In this document: one piece after another, positions 1 through 8,506 of the stretch
How the letters are laid out: each line of letters opens with the position of its first letter
Numbering within the stretch: position 1 is the first letter of the stretch
NCBI GenBank assembly: GCA_012800735.1
Contig: JAAZIU010000004.1
Coordinates: 1 to 64,000, forward strand
Direction: 5' to 3'
Length of the DNA: 64,000 nucleotides
From: Clostridiales bacterium
GTDB taxonomy: Bacteria > Bacillota > Clostridia > Oscillospirales > CAG-272
The notes under the pieces: generated by a model
What the model saw: only the letters and a program-made list of their open reading frames with translations
What the model was told of the DNA's origin: nothing
Databases searched by the model: none
Program-made: the position numbers and the translations under genes

Positions 1-195
1 AGCTTCACGCGAAAATCCAGCAAAATCGCACGAAAACACAGTTGTTCAAAAAACTTATTGCTTAATGTCTTGAAAAATCGAATATCCATACAAAAGGACA
101 TGCCGAATCCGGTCATGCCCTGTGTTTTTATGATGTTTTTTGTTTTCTTTTGCCGTTTTTCCAAAGGTTTGGGGCGAATTTTAACCGGGGTTTCA

Positions 196-239
196 TAAAA
201 AAAGGGGCTGTAACAAAATTTGAGTTTTGATACAGCCCC
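196..239 (-). terminator. Rho-independent terminator of the ECF S-component gene
   Basis: Read on the minus strand, a 9-bp perfect stem (GGGGCTGTA / TACAGCCCC) with an 18-nt loop is followed by a run of seven T. It starts 11 nt past the stop codon of the upstream transporter gene. It can only serve that gene. Confidence 0.85.
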
Positions 240-249
240 ACAATTTAAG

Positions 250-1563
250 TTATTTTATAAGATTCCGAAATCTCGGATTCGGTTCGATACGCGACTTGTA
301 AACTCCGTAAAGAATCGATATCACATACGCCTGAATCATACAGATAAGCATCTCCTCAATAGCGCGGGGAATCCATAGAATTATAAAGCTGCGCCCGTTC
401 CACGCGGTCAGATACCATCTGAGTATTTCGGTGTTAATAGTAGTTAATATAAGACCGGATGTAAAAATTGAAATAAAAATCTTAAATACATCTCTGGACC
501 TCTCGCCTTCAGTTTCTTCATTGTTTTTTTCGAGGCGTGACAGCAATAAATCCGCAGAGACAAAGATGAGTCCCGCGCCGGCGACGATTATTAACCCAAG
601 GCACATAAAATTGATATATCCGGCGAAATATTTTCTAAAGGTATCTGAGTTTGAGAAGGTAAAGACGCCATCGTTCAAGTTATCGGAGCTAAGTTCAACC
701 GAGGTGGCTTCAATCGCAGCAACATTAAAAGCGAATCCGTTCTCAAGTGCGAATTTTTCGATTGCCGATCCGCTTTCACCAATAATCGTCACGGTTTTTG
801 GATCAATAGCTTCAAAAACCGAAGGATCTATTTTGTTTATTGTCGAAGGGACAAAAATCTCGGCAAGAGCACGGCTTGAAGCAAATGCGTCAGCTCCGAG
901 TCTCGTTACATTTGTCCTGACACCGTCGATAACAACAGAGGATGGAAGAGAGACAGAGGATGCATCGGTTTCAACCTTTGAAATCGTTATGATATCGTTG
1001 TTGTATTGCGCAAGCCCGGATATGAATGCCGTCTGCGCGCTGACATCCATAGAAGCGAGCTTCCCGCGTGTCGGCAGGCTTTCTTTTTTTGCAATAATAC
1101 CCGAAATAACGCCGTCGCGATTGAGTGAGACGGTGTTGAAAGTTCCGAATGCGCCTATTAGGATAAGGCAGCAGGCAAGTATAACGCGCGCTCTTATCTT
1201 AGTCTTTGATTTCACCGACACATATTTCCAGATAAGACCCTTTATAAAACCGGCGAGCATAGCTGAAAAGGTAAGAAACGGAATATAAGCTCCGTCAGGT
1301 TTAATAAGGTACCCAAGCACTTCTGATAAACCGGAAACTATAGCTCCGTATACCGGTCCGAATAAAGCGGCGGGAAAGAAAGTGAATACACCGGCGAAGC
1401 TGATTTTCATTCCGTTTCCGCCGAAAATCGGAACATTGACGCTGATAAGGCTTTTTACAACAAGTGCGAAAGCAAGAAACATTGCGGTCAGACTGATCTT
1501 TGCAATCATTTTGGACGCAGTGGTCCTTATTTTACCGCCGGTCTTGGTAATATTTTTATCCAT
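250..1563 (-). CDS. Folate-type ECF transporter S component with leucine-rich-repeat insertion
   Basis: Membrane substrate-capture (S) component of an energy-coupling factor vitamin transporter, most like the folate subfamily. It would need a shared EcfA/A'/T module, which is not in this window. Hydrophobic stretches are visible near residues 24-42, 54-80, 92-112, 127-143, 312-340, 358-380 and 392-420. The N-terminal half has the family signature GPVYGAIVSGLSEVLGY followed by IKPDGAYIPFLT. Usual S components are about 170-200 residues; this one has 437 because residues ~150-305 form a soluble insert. The insert includes BspA/LRR_5-like repeats (residues ~205-285: AFASSRALAEIFVPSTI and similar). 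The ATG at 1563 is preceded by AGGAGG. A THF riboswitch lies upstream, which supports folate as the substrate. The family call is firm; the role of the insert is unknown. Confidence 0.88.
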   Translation of the reverse strand: MDKNITKTGGKIRTTASKMIAKISLTAMFLAFALVVKSLISVNVPIFGGNGMKISFAGVFTFFPAALFGPVYGAIVSGLSEVLGYLIKPDGAYIPFLTFSAMLAGFIKGLIWKYVSVKSKTKIRARVILACCLILIGAFGTFNTVSLNRDGVISGIIAKKESLPTRGKLASMDVSAQTAFISGLAQYNNDIITISKVETDASSVSLPSSVVIDGVRTNVTRLGADAFASSRALAEIFVPSTINKIDPSVFEAIDPKTVTIIGESGSAIEKFALENGFAFNVAAIEATSVELSSDNLNDGVFTFSNSDTFRKYFAGYINFMCLGLIIVAGAGLIFVSADLLLSRLEKNNEETEGERSRDVFKIFISIFTSGLILTTINTEILRWYLTAWNGRSFIILWIPRAIEEMLICMIQAYVISILYGVYKSRIEPNPRFRNLIK

Positions 1564-1675
1564 GAAAATACCTCCTGAATGTGATAACGAAAAATTAATT
1601 CCTGTTTGTCACATATCGGAGGCGGTGAGACGGAGGCGGTAAAAACCGCCTCAGCCGGAGCGTATCTGATACGCG

Positions 1676-1775
1676 ACAGCGGGATGCGGGCTCCATACCG
1701 CAAACACTGCGTGCTTTTCGTCCGGCGGTCAACTCCCCGTTCCTCCGGCACTTGACGCATGAAGCCCTACTCTGT
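1676..1775 (-). promoter_or_regulatory. THF (tetrahydrofolate) riboswitch
   Basis: On the minus strand the sequence reads ACAGAGTAG, then GCGTCAAGTGCCGG, then CCGGACGAAAAGC, then GCGGTATGGAGCCCGCATC and CCCGCTGT. This is the order and wording of conserved blocks in the THF aptamer found upstream of folT in Firmicutes: GAGUAG, GCGUnAAGUG, the CCGG helix and the GGUAnGGAGnCCGC core. The ends pair (ACAG with CTGT) as P1. Downstream, before the start codon, is an 8-bp hairpin with a T4 loop (1633-1652) and CCTCC copies that could mask the AGGAGG ribosome site at about 1571-1576. There is no T-run after the hairpin, so translational control is more likely than attenuation. That last point is inference. 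Confidence 0.92.
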
Positions 1776-1805
1776 GGTTAGATATTCAATTTTAAAGATT
1801 TACTG

Positions 1806-3206
1806 TTAAGCCGGCGCCGAATCGGTACCGGTTATTTTTCTGAATTCTGGATTTTCTTCGGCGAGCCGCTCCGCAGCTACCGCCAGCATCAGCTGTATGC
1901 GGTTTTCCTGATTAACTCTTGTGGCTCCCGGGTCGTAGTCGATCGGAACAATATTAGCGTCGGGATAAAGGCTTCTGACTTTTCTTACCATACCCTTGCC
2001 GACGATATGATTCGGAAGGCAGCCGAAGGGTTGAGCGCAGATGATATTTGAGTATCCTTCCCGGATTAGCTCAATCATTTCCGCAGTCAGCAGCCAGCCT
2101 TCGCCCATCTTGCTCCCCCAGCCGATAATGCCGTCCACAAGCTGCTTGAGTTCGTGATAGGGAAGAGGAGCAATAAACTGCTCGTATTCTGACACCGAAT
2201 CTATAAGTATCTGCTGTATTTTATTGAGGTAATTCAGAAGAAGGTTTGCAACCTTATATTTTAAAAAGCTGCCGCCGTAAAGTTTATAGTCTTCGATCCG
2301 GTTATCAACTTTGAAGAGGATGAACCCCATAATACCGGGACTCATTACCTCACAGCCTTGTTCATGTAAAAATTCTTCAAGGTCGTTGTTTGCAAGCGAT
2401 GAGTATTTTACGTAAATTTCACCGACTATACCGGTTTTAACTTTAGGTACGCGTTTAACCGGAATATTGTTAAAATCAGCGGCGATTAGCGCCATATTAT
2501 GCTTTGCATCACGAGCCGAAAGACTTTTGTCTTTACTGAAGTCAAGACAGAGGCTGTCAACCCATTTATTAACGACTTCGGCGCTGTCGCCGACGTTTAT
2601 TTCATACGGCTTAACCTGGTTGTTAAGCAACATTAAAATGTCACCGTAAGCAAGCGCTGCGATTGCTTTTCTTATCATCGGCACAGTAAAACGGAAGCTG
2701 CTTTCCTTTTCAAGACCGGAAAGGTTCATCGAAAGAACCGGTATATTGCCGTAACCGGCATTTATAAGAGCTTTTCGCAGCATATGTATGTAATTAGAAG
2801 CTCTGCATCCGCCGCCGGTCTGAGTAATCATAACGGCGGTTTTGTTAAGGTCGTATTTTCCGCTGTTTAGCGCGTCGATCATCTGTCCGATGACCAAAAG
2901 CGCCGGATAACATGCGTCGTTGTGAACGTATTTCAGTCCTTCGGTTACAACTCCCGCGCCTGTGTTGGTAAGCAGCTCAATATTGTAGCCGTGTGAAACA
3001 AAGACATTTATCAGCATGCGGAAATGAATTTCCAGCATATTCGGTATTAGGATTTTGTATTCCTTCTTCATTTCATCGGTAAAAGGAATGGGTTTAATCC
3101 GATAGTTTTCTTCATTACCGGCAATGCTGCAGCTTTCAAGAGCCGCTTGCGCTTTTAAAAGTTCGTTGTCAGATACGAATTCCGTGTTTTCTTTATTTAA
3201 TGCCAT
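1806..3206 (-). CDS. 2-Hydroxyacyl-CoA dehydratase-like protein (COG3581-type C-terminal partner)
   Basis: 466-residue protein related to the C-terminal section of very large CoA-enzyme activase proteins and to the HgdB-type dehydratase fold. Recognisable blocks are DACYPALLVIGQMIDAL (~97-113), ITQTGGGCRASNYI (~127-140), QPFGCLPNHIVGKGM (~395-409) and IDYDPGATRVNQENR (~425-439). The conserved cysteines in the first, second and third blocks are candidates for Fe-S cluster binding. The start codon lies 2 nt after the stop of the activase gene. I see no Shine-Dalgarno sequence, so translation is probably coupled to that gene. In many Clostridia both parts form one chain of about 1,400 residues; here they are separate, in different frames. 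The substrate is unknown. Confidence 0.82.
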   Translation of the reverse strand: MALNKENTEFVSDNELLKAQAALESCSIAGNEENYRIKPIPFTDEMKKEYKILIPNMLEIHFRMLINVFVSHGYNIELLTNTGAGVVTEGLKYVHNDACYPALLVIGQMIDALNSGKYDLNKTAVMITQTGGGCRASNYIHMLRKALINAGYGNIPVLSMNLSGLEKESSFRFTVPMIRKAIAALAYGDILMLLNNQVKPYEINVGDSAEVVNKWVDSLCLDFSKDKSLSARDAKHNMALIAADFNNIPVKRVPKVKTGIVGEIYVKYSSLANNDLEEFLHEQGCEVMSPGIMGFILFKVDNRIEDYKLYGGSFLKYKVANLLLNYLNKIQQILIDSVSEYEQFIAPLPYHELKQLVDGIIGWGSKMGEGWLLTAEMIELIREGYSNIICAQPFGCLPNHIVGKGMVRKVRSLYPDANIVPIDYDPGATRVNQENRIQLMLAVAAERLAEENPEFRKITGTDSAPA

Positions 3207-3208
3207 TT

Positions 3209-6184
3209 TTATTTATCAGTATTATCAGAATTATTCTGCGCCGCTTCAAGTACAGAAAAGAGAGATCTCATTCTTATCTTAACAGCGCCTAAATTAGTGA
3301 TTTCATCGATTTTAATCATGGTATAGATTTTTCCGCCAAACTCAAGTATAGAACGCACCTCGTCCGTTGTGATAGCGTCAACTCCGCAGCCGAAAGAAAC
3401 AAGCTGAACCAGATTCATATCCGGCTGAGTGGTGACGTATTTGGCAGCGGAATAAAGCCTGCCGTGGTATGTCCATTGATTTAAGACATTTGTTGTAAAT
3501 TTCTTTTCCTTGAAAGCTATCGCATCTTCGGTTATGAGCGCAGCTCCGAGTACGCATATCAATTTGTCAATACCGTGATTAACTTCAGTGTCAATATGAT
3601 AAGGCCTGCCGGAAAGGACTATAATAGGTAAGCCTTTATCACGCGCTTCAATAATATATTCCTCACCCTTGATACGGATTGCATCCATGAACTCGTAATA
3701 AGCCTTGTATCCGTGTCTGACGGCGGCTTTCGTTTCTTTTTCGTTTAAATCCGGGAAATATTCCCTCATGGCTTCAAAGAATTTCTTTTCGAAGTCTTTC
3801 GGACGATGAATACCAAAGTAGGAATGAATAAATACGGCGTTGTCAAGACGGCTGACATTTGCTGCCAACACCTCGGGATAATAGGCGACAACAGGGCAGT
3901 TGTAGTGATTTTCTCCCTTATGCTCATCGACGTTGTATGTAAGGCAGGGATAAAAAATCGTATCAACGCCCATATCGAGAAGGGCTTCGATGTGCCCATG
4001 CATCAGTTTTGCCGGGAAGCAAACGGTATCGGAGGGAATGGTGTGCTGTCCGGAAATGTAAAGACGGCGGTTTGACATCGGAGATTTTATTACTTCAAAT
4101 CCCAAATCATCAAATATTGTGAACCAGAAGGGAAGCAGCTCAAACATGTTGAGCCCCATCGGAATTCCGATCTTACCTCTCGGGCAATTTTTGCCTTCGG
4201 GAGTATAATAACTGTCAAGTAACTCAAGCTTGTATTCATACAAGTTGTATTGCTTTGTTTCGGCTTCACCTTTGCGGATAAGGGGTCTTTCGCAGCGGTT
4301 GCCGCCTATGTATCTTCTGCCTCCGGCAAAAGTATTTACGGTAAGACGGCAGCGGTTATTGCAAAGACCGCAGGTAACAGCTTTGACAGAATGTTCAAAG
4401 TTCTTAAGTTCGTCTGGTTGAATGATACCGCTTTTCTTTCCGCGGCTGATCTGTTTTGCGTAAAGCGCGGCTCCGTAAGCTCCCATAAGTCCGGCAATAT
4501 TCGGTCTTACAACATCGGTTTCTATTTCAGCTTCAAAAGCACGAAGAACCGCATCGTTTAAGAAGGTGCCGCCCTGAACTACAATATGCCGTCCTAAGGC
4601 TGTCTCGATATTTTTTGCAGGTGCTCGAATAACTTTATAGAGCGCATTCTTGACTACGCTTATCGAAAGACCGGCAGATATGCTTTCGATCGACGCTCCG
4701 TCTTTTTGAGCTTGTTTTACCGAAGAATTCATAAAAACAGTGCAGCGCGAACCAAGGTCAACCGGATCTTCGGCAAAAAGACCGAGCTTTGCAAAGTCGA
4801 TTATAGACATATTCAGCGCGCCGGCAAACGTTTGAAGGAAGGAACCGCATCCGGAGCTGCACGCTTCATTCAGGAAAATGTTGTCAATCGCGCCGTTGCG
4901 GATTTTGAAGCATTTTATATCTTGACCGCCGATATCTATAATGAAATCAACATCCGGACGAAAAGCTTTCGCTGCGGTAAAATGCGCAATGGTTTCAACT
5001 ATACCGAGGTCAATTTTAAAGGCGTTTTTAATAATGTCCTCACCGTATCCGGTAACTGCGCTGTATGCTATTTTTGACTTCGGATATTTTGCATAGAAGT
5101 TTTCTAAAAATTCCTTGACTATCGGCACTGGATTACCGCTGTTAGGACGGTAGTCCGAGTAGACAATAATTCCATCGGAATTGATTGCGACACACTTTAC
5201 CGTGGTAGAACCGGCGTCGATCCCGAAATAGACATCACCGTCAAAATCGGCACCTGAGTCTATTGTTTCGATTCGAGCCTTTTCATGCCGAGTTTTAAAT
5301 TCATCGTATTCTGCTTTCGAAACGAAAAGGGGAGGAAGAACTTCATAATTTATTACTTTGCGGCAATTTTTAACGGCGCTCAGCGCTTCGTCAATTGTAT
5401 AGCTTTTCGGCTGAGGCGTCATCGCGGCGCCGATAGAGACATAATACAGAGAATCCTCCGGACAGTTTCCATTGAGTCCGAGCGTATTATCAAATTGAAC
5501 CCGAAGCTGTTTCAGAAAAGTCAGCGGTCCGCCGAGATATACAACATTGCCCTCTATCTTGCGCCCTTGACTCAAACCCCCGACCGTTTGATTAACCACG
5601 GCGTTAAAAATAGAGGCGCTGATATCTTCAAGCCTTGCCCCTTGATTTACAAGCGGCTGAATATCAGATTTCGCAAAGACGCCGCAGCGAGATGCGACGG
5701 TATATATTTTTTCGCTTTCTTCCGCCAGTTTATCCATTTCGTCGGTAGTGATGCCAAGCAAGGTAGCCATTTGGTCAATAAACGCTCCGGTACCGCCTGC
5801 GCAGGAACCGTTCATGCGCACCTCAAGTCCGCCGGCTCCCGTCAAAAAAAGAATCTTTGCATCCTCACCGCCGAGTTCGATTACACAATCGGTTCCGGGG
5901 AGAAGCGAGTTTACAGCCGTTCTGGTAGCATAAACTTCCTGAACAAACGGAATGCCGATGTTTTCGGAAAAGCCCATGCCGGCAGAACCGGAAATTGCAA
6001 AGGTGAAGCTTTCGTTTTCTGCTATCAAGCCGCTCTCTTTGATCTTTTCAAGCAGTCGCTCGGTTTTTTCCTGTATCTGAGAGTAATGGCGTTCGTAGGA
6101 TTTGAATAAAATCCGGTTATTCTGGTTTTCATCGATAACAACACATTTAAGAGTGGTTGAACCGACGTCAAGGCCTAATTTCAT
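3209..6184 (-). CDS. Double-ASKHA acyl-CoA dehydratase activase with DUF2229 domain
   Basis: 991-residue ATP-dependent electron-transfer activator of the BadF/BadG/HgdC type. Two actin-like ATPase domains lie in tandem. Domain 1 (~1-255) begins with LGLDVGSTTLKCVVID and has GSCAGGTGAF plus SRCGVFAKSD. Domain 2 (~315-590) begins with YFGIDAGSTTVKCVAI and has EACSSGCGSF plus SRCTVFMNSS. In HgdC each monomer supplies two such cysteines to one [4Fe-4S] cluster at the dimer interface. Here both pairs are present in one chain, so it could form the cluster internally. Next comes a CGLC-x3-C cysteine cluster (~625-650) and a DUF2229 domain (GLNMFELLPFWFTIF, PSDTVCFPAKLMHGH). Ribosome site weak. The oxygen-labile family fits an anaerobe. 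The partner enzyme is probably the next gene; the reaction is unknown. Confidence 0.88.
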   Translation of the reverse strand: MKLGLDVGSTTLKCVVIDENQNNRILFKSYERHYSQIQEKTERLLEKIKESGLIAENESFTFAISGSAGMGFSENIGIPFVQEVYATRTAVNSLLPGTDCVIELGGEDAKILFLTGAGGLEVRMNGSCAGGTGAFIDQMATLLGITTDEMDKLAEESEKIYTVASRCGVFAKSDIQPLVNQGARLEDISASIFNAVVNQTVGGLSQGRKIEGNVVYLGGPLTFLKQLRVQFDNTLGLNGNCPEDSLYYVSIGAAMTPQPKSYTIDEALSAVKNCRKVINYEVLPPLFVSKAEYDEFKTRHEKARIETIDSGADFDGDVYFGIDAGSTTVKCVAINSDGIIVYSDYRPNSGNPVPIVKEFLENFYAKYPKSKIAYSAVTGYGEDIIKNAFKIDLGIVETIAHFTAAKAFRPDVDFIIDIGGQDIKCFKIRNGAIDNIFLNEACSSGCGSFLQTFAGALNMSIIDFAKLGLFAEDPVDLGSRCTVFMNSSVKQAQKDGASIESISAGLSISVVKNALYKVIRAPAKNIETALGRHIVVQGGTFLNDAVLRAFEAEIETDVVRPNIAGLMGAYGAALYAKQISRGKKSGIIQPDELKNFEHSVKAVTCGLCNNRCRLTVNTFAGGRRYIGGNRCERPLIRKGEAETKQYNLYEYKLELLDSYYTPEGKNCPRGKIGIPMGLNMFELLPFWFTIFDDLGFEVIKSPMSNRRLYISGQHTIPSDTVCFPAKLMHGHIEALLDMGVDTIFYPCLTYNVDEHKGENHYNCPVVAYYPEVLAANVSRLDNAVFIHSYFGIHRPKDFEKKFFEAMREYFPDLNEKETKAAVRHGYKAYYEFMDAIRIKGEEYIIEARDKGLPIIVLSGRPYHIDTEVNHGIDKLICVLGAALITEDAIAFKEKKFTTNVLNQWTYHGRLYSAAKYVTTQPDMNLVQLVSFGCGVDAITTDEVRSILEFGGKIYTMIKIDEITNLGAVKIRMRSLFSVLEAAQNNSDNTDK

Positions 6185-6205
6185 ATTTGTATATAAATCT
6201 TCATT

Positions 6206-6253
6206 AAAAGCGGTGGAAAGAGTACTTTCTGCCGAAAGCGTTCCCTCCGCCGC
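6206..6253 (-). terminator. Possible terminator or attenuator hairpin before the activase gene
   Basis: On the minus strand GCGGCGG pairs with CCACCGC (one mismatch), with an inner CTTTC/GAAAG hairpin, and is followed by TTTT. It lies between the SGNH hydrolase gene and the activase gene and could end the purine operon transcript or attenuate read-through. The stem is imperfect. Confidence 0.35.
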
Positions 6254-6288
6254 GGTCTGTATATTAAAATTTTAGTTGTGATTTGTGT

Positions 6289-6909
6289 TTAAGTTAAATG
6301 TGAGATAATAAAGTTCGCAGTTGCTTCGGCTAAAAGTTCAACCGATTCAGATTTGAAGTGTACCCCGTCTGACCAGGGTTCTGAATTTAAATCGACGGCT
6401 GCGTAAAGATCATTGACCTCAAATCCTGCTTTAATTGCAAAAGCTTTCAGCGCTTCGTTTCTCTCGGTTACTACTCGGTTGCTATCCCTGTCTTTTACAG
6501 GCGTCGAGGTAACAAGAGCAATCTTCGCCTGTGGCTGATATTGACGCAGTCGTTCGGTGTACCGTTTGATACCGTCAATATAATCGCCGACATTAAGCCC
6601 GCCGGTATGAAGCCCGTTGTTTACATGAATCAGCTGATACTTATATCCGAATATTGGATTTAGGATATAGTCAAGTTCGCAGATCCAGGCGGGGTCGGCA
6701 GAACTCCTTGAGCCAACCGTGCAGTCTATCAGGAAAGTGAACCCCTTATTCTTGATTTTCTGCTGTACGGGACTGCGGTATTGATTTGTGATTGAATCAC
6801 CTACGAAAAGTATCCTCGGAGAATCAAAGTCAAAGGAGTTTTCCCACCAGAAATTTACCCATTCATAATATTCCCGCTTATAAGCAGGAGCTTCAATTCT
6901 TTCCGACAT
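6289..6909 (-). CDS. SGNH/GDSL-family hydrolase
   Basis: 206-residue serine hydrolase of the SGNH fold, likely an esterase acting on acyl or acetyl groups. The nucleophile block FVGDSITNQY (~35-44) holds the GDS serine. The Asn block is at NNGLHTGG (~97-104), and DGVHF near residue 185 supplies the catalytic Asp and His. No signal peptide is visible, so it should be cytoplasmic. The start has AGAGG seven bases upstream. It lies 28 nt after purH and is probably the last gene of the purine operon, an odd place for an esterase. Substrate unknown; a carbohydrate acetyl-esterase role is one guess given the glycosidases in the window. Confidence 0.8.
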   Translation of the reverse strand: MSERIEAPAYKREYYEWVNFWWENSFDFDSPRILFVGDSITNQYRSPVQQKIKNKGFTFLIDCTVGSRSSADPAWICELDYILNPIFGYKYQLIHVNNGLHTGGLNVGDYIDGIKRYTERLRQYQPQAKIALVTSTPVKDRDSNRVVTERNEALKAFAIKAGFEVNDLYAAVDLNSEPWSDGVHFKSESVELLAEATANFIISHLT

Positions 6910-6937
6910 TAAGAAACCTCTTGTGTTTTTGATTATA

Positions 6938-8491
6938 TCAGTGTCTGAAATGTCTTTCGTGTGTAAATGCCATGGGAATACCGGCTTCGTTTGCTGCTTT
7001 TATAGAATCCGCATCGCGTATTGAACCGCCCGGCTGAACGATAGCAGCTATTCCGGATTCTGCTGCAAATTTCACGCAATCATCAAAAGGGAAGAAAGCA
7101 TCCGACGCCATAATCGAGCCTTTAGCTTTCTCACCGGCGTATTTAACCGCGAGTTCAAGCGCAGTAATTCGATTTGTCTGTCCCGGTCCGACACCGACGG
7201 TTGCTTCGTCTTTCGCAAGTAGGATTGCGTTTGACTTAACGTATTTAACCGCTTTCATGCCGAATATCATATCGCGGAGCTGAGCATCGGTTGGTTTGCA
7301 GTCGGTAACTATTTCAAACTCATCATCATTCCAGAGGCTGAGGTCAGGTTCCTGAACAAGCAGTCCGCCGGAAACCTTCTTATAAACAAGCATTTCCTTT
7401 GTGTCTGGCTTTGCAATATCGGGCAGCTCAAGCAGACGAAGATTCTTCTTTTGTGTTAGGATATCAATAGCTTCTTTTGTGAAAGAAGGAGCAATTATAA
7501 TTTCGGTGAATATTTTTGCAATTTCTTCCGCGGTTTTTCCGTCAACCGGCCGGTTAAGAGCGATTATTCCGCCGAAAATAGAAACCGGGTCGGAGTAATA
7601 TGCTTTTATATAAGCGTCAAAAATATTGTCAGCTATTCCGATCCCGCAGGGATTGGCGTGCTTAACCGCTACCGCGCAGGGACGCTCGTCGCCGAATTCC
7701 TTTATCATCGCAATGGCGCCGTCGGCGTCGCCTACGTTGTTATAAGATATCTCCTTGCCGTGAAGCTGTTTCGCTTCGGCGAGAGTGCCGCTGAACTTGG
7801 TACCTATCTCTTTGTAAAATGCGGCTTTTTGATGAGGATTCTCACCATACCGCATATCCTGAACCTTATCAAAGGTAACCGTAAAGGAATCCGGAAATAT
7901 ATCGGCTCCGGTTTCGCCGGCAAGATAAGAGGCGATAAGGGCGTCGTAAGCCGAGGTCATCTTGAAGACTTTGTAGGCGAGCATCAACTTGGTTTCTTTG
8001 AATACCTCACCGTTTGTCTTTAGTTGCTCAATAACAGTTGTATAATCTGCGGGATCCACTATTACAGCGACATCCTGCCAGTTTTTTGCGGCAGCGCGGA
8101 TCATTGTAGGACCGCCGATATCAATATTTTCTATTGCATCTTCGCGTGTAACGCCTGGTTTGAGAACAGTCTTTTTAAAGGGATAAAGATTAACGGCTAC
8201 TATATCAATCGGAGCGACTCCGAGTTTTTTAATCTGTTCCATATGCTCCGGAATACCGCGGTTTGCAAGAATGCCGCCGTGAATATTTGGATGAAGAGTT
8301 TTTACTCTTCCGTCAAGACATTCAGGGAAACCGGTAACATCGGAAACATTTGTTACCGGGATGTTGTTTTCGCTTAGCAGTTTTGCTGTTCCCCCGGTTG
8401 ACAGGATTTCATAATCAAGTTCGATAAGCGCCTTAGCAAAATCAAGTATTCCGTCTTTGTCAAAAAGACTGATAATAGCTCTCTTCTTCAC
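6938..8491 (-). CDS. purH: Bifunctional AICAR transformylase / IMP cyclohydrolase PurH
   Basis: Catalyses the last two steps of de novo purine synthesis: formylation of AICAR by 10-formyl-THF, then ring closure to IMP. 517 residues, the normal length. An N-terminal MGS-like cyclohydrolase domain (~1-140; LSTGGTAKLLSENNIPV, GRVKTLHPNIHGGIL) is followed by the transformylase domain with the catalytic Lys-His motif VKHANPCG (~275) and the C-terminal QPGGSIRD and AFTHERHFRH blocks. The start is a GTG at 8491 with GGAGG eight bases upstream. It lies 15 nt after purN in a purE-purN-purH order. It uses the same folate pool that the riboswitch-controlled transporter would supply. Confidence 0.97.
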   Translation of the reverse strand: MKKRAIISLFDKDGILDFAKALIELDYEILSTGGTAKLLSENNIPVTNVSDVTGFPECLDGRVKTLHPNIHGGILANRGIPEHMEQIKKLGVAPIDIVAVNLYPFKKTVLKPGVTREDAIENIDIGGPTMIRAAAKNWQDVAVIVDPADYTTVIEQLKTNGEVFKETKLMLAYKVFKMTSAYDALIASYLAGETGADIFPDSFTVTFDKVQDMRYGENPHQKAAFYKEIGTKFSGTLAEAKQLHGKEISYNNVGDADGAIAMIKEFGDERPCAVAVKHANPCGIGIADNIFDAYIKAYYSDPVSIFGGIIALNRPVDGKTAEEIAKIFTEIIIAPSFTKEAIDILTQKKNLRLLELPDIAKPDTKEMLVYKKVSGGLLVQEPDLSLWNDDEFEIVTDCKPTDAQLRDMIFGMKAVKYVKSNAILLAKDEATVGVGPGQTNRITALELAVKYAGEKAKGSIMASDAFFPFDDCVKFAAESGIAAIVQPGGSIRDADSIKAANEAGIPMAFTHERHFRH

Positions 8492-8506
8492 GTAATTTGC
8501 CTCCGG

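Noticed and set aside
1..195. Open plus-strand frame of about 66 codons entering from the left edge
   Set aside because: No start, low-complexity AT-rich composition and no recognisable motif. It also runs into the terminator of the minus-strand gene. A partial gene cannot be supported.
431..1288. 285-residue plus-strand ORF
   Set aside because: Lies wholly antisense to the ECF S-component gene, with no ribosome site and no protein-like motifs.
1527..1760. 77-residue minus-strand ORF
   Set aside because: Covers the THF riboswitch and overlaps the transporter start. The RNA explains this sequence better.
5285..6109. 274-residue plus-strand ORF
   Set aside because: Antisense to the N-terminal ASKHA domain of the activase and reads as a mirror of its codons.
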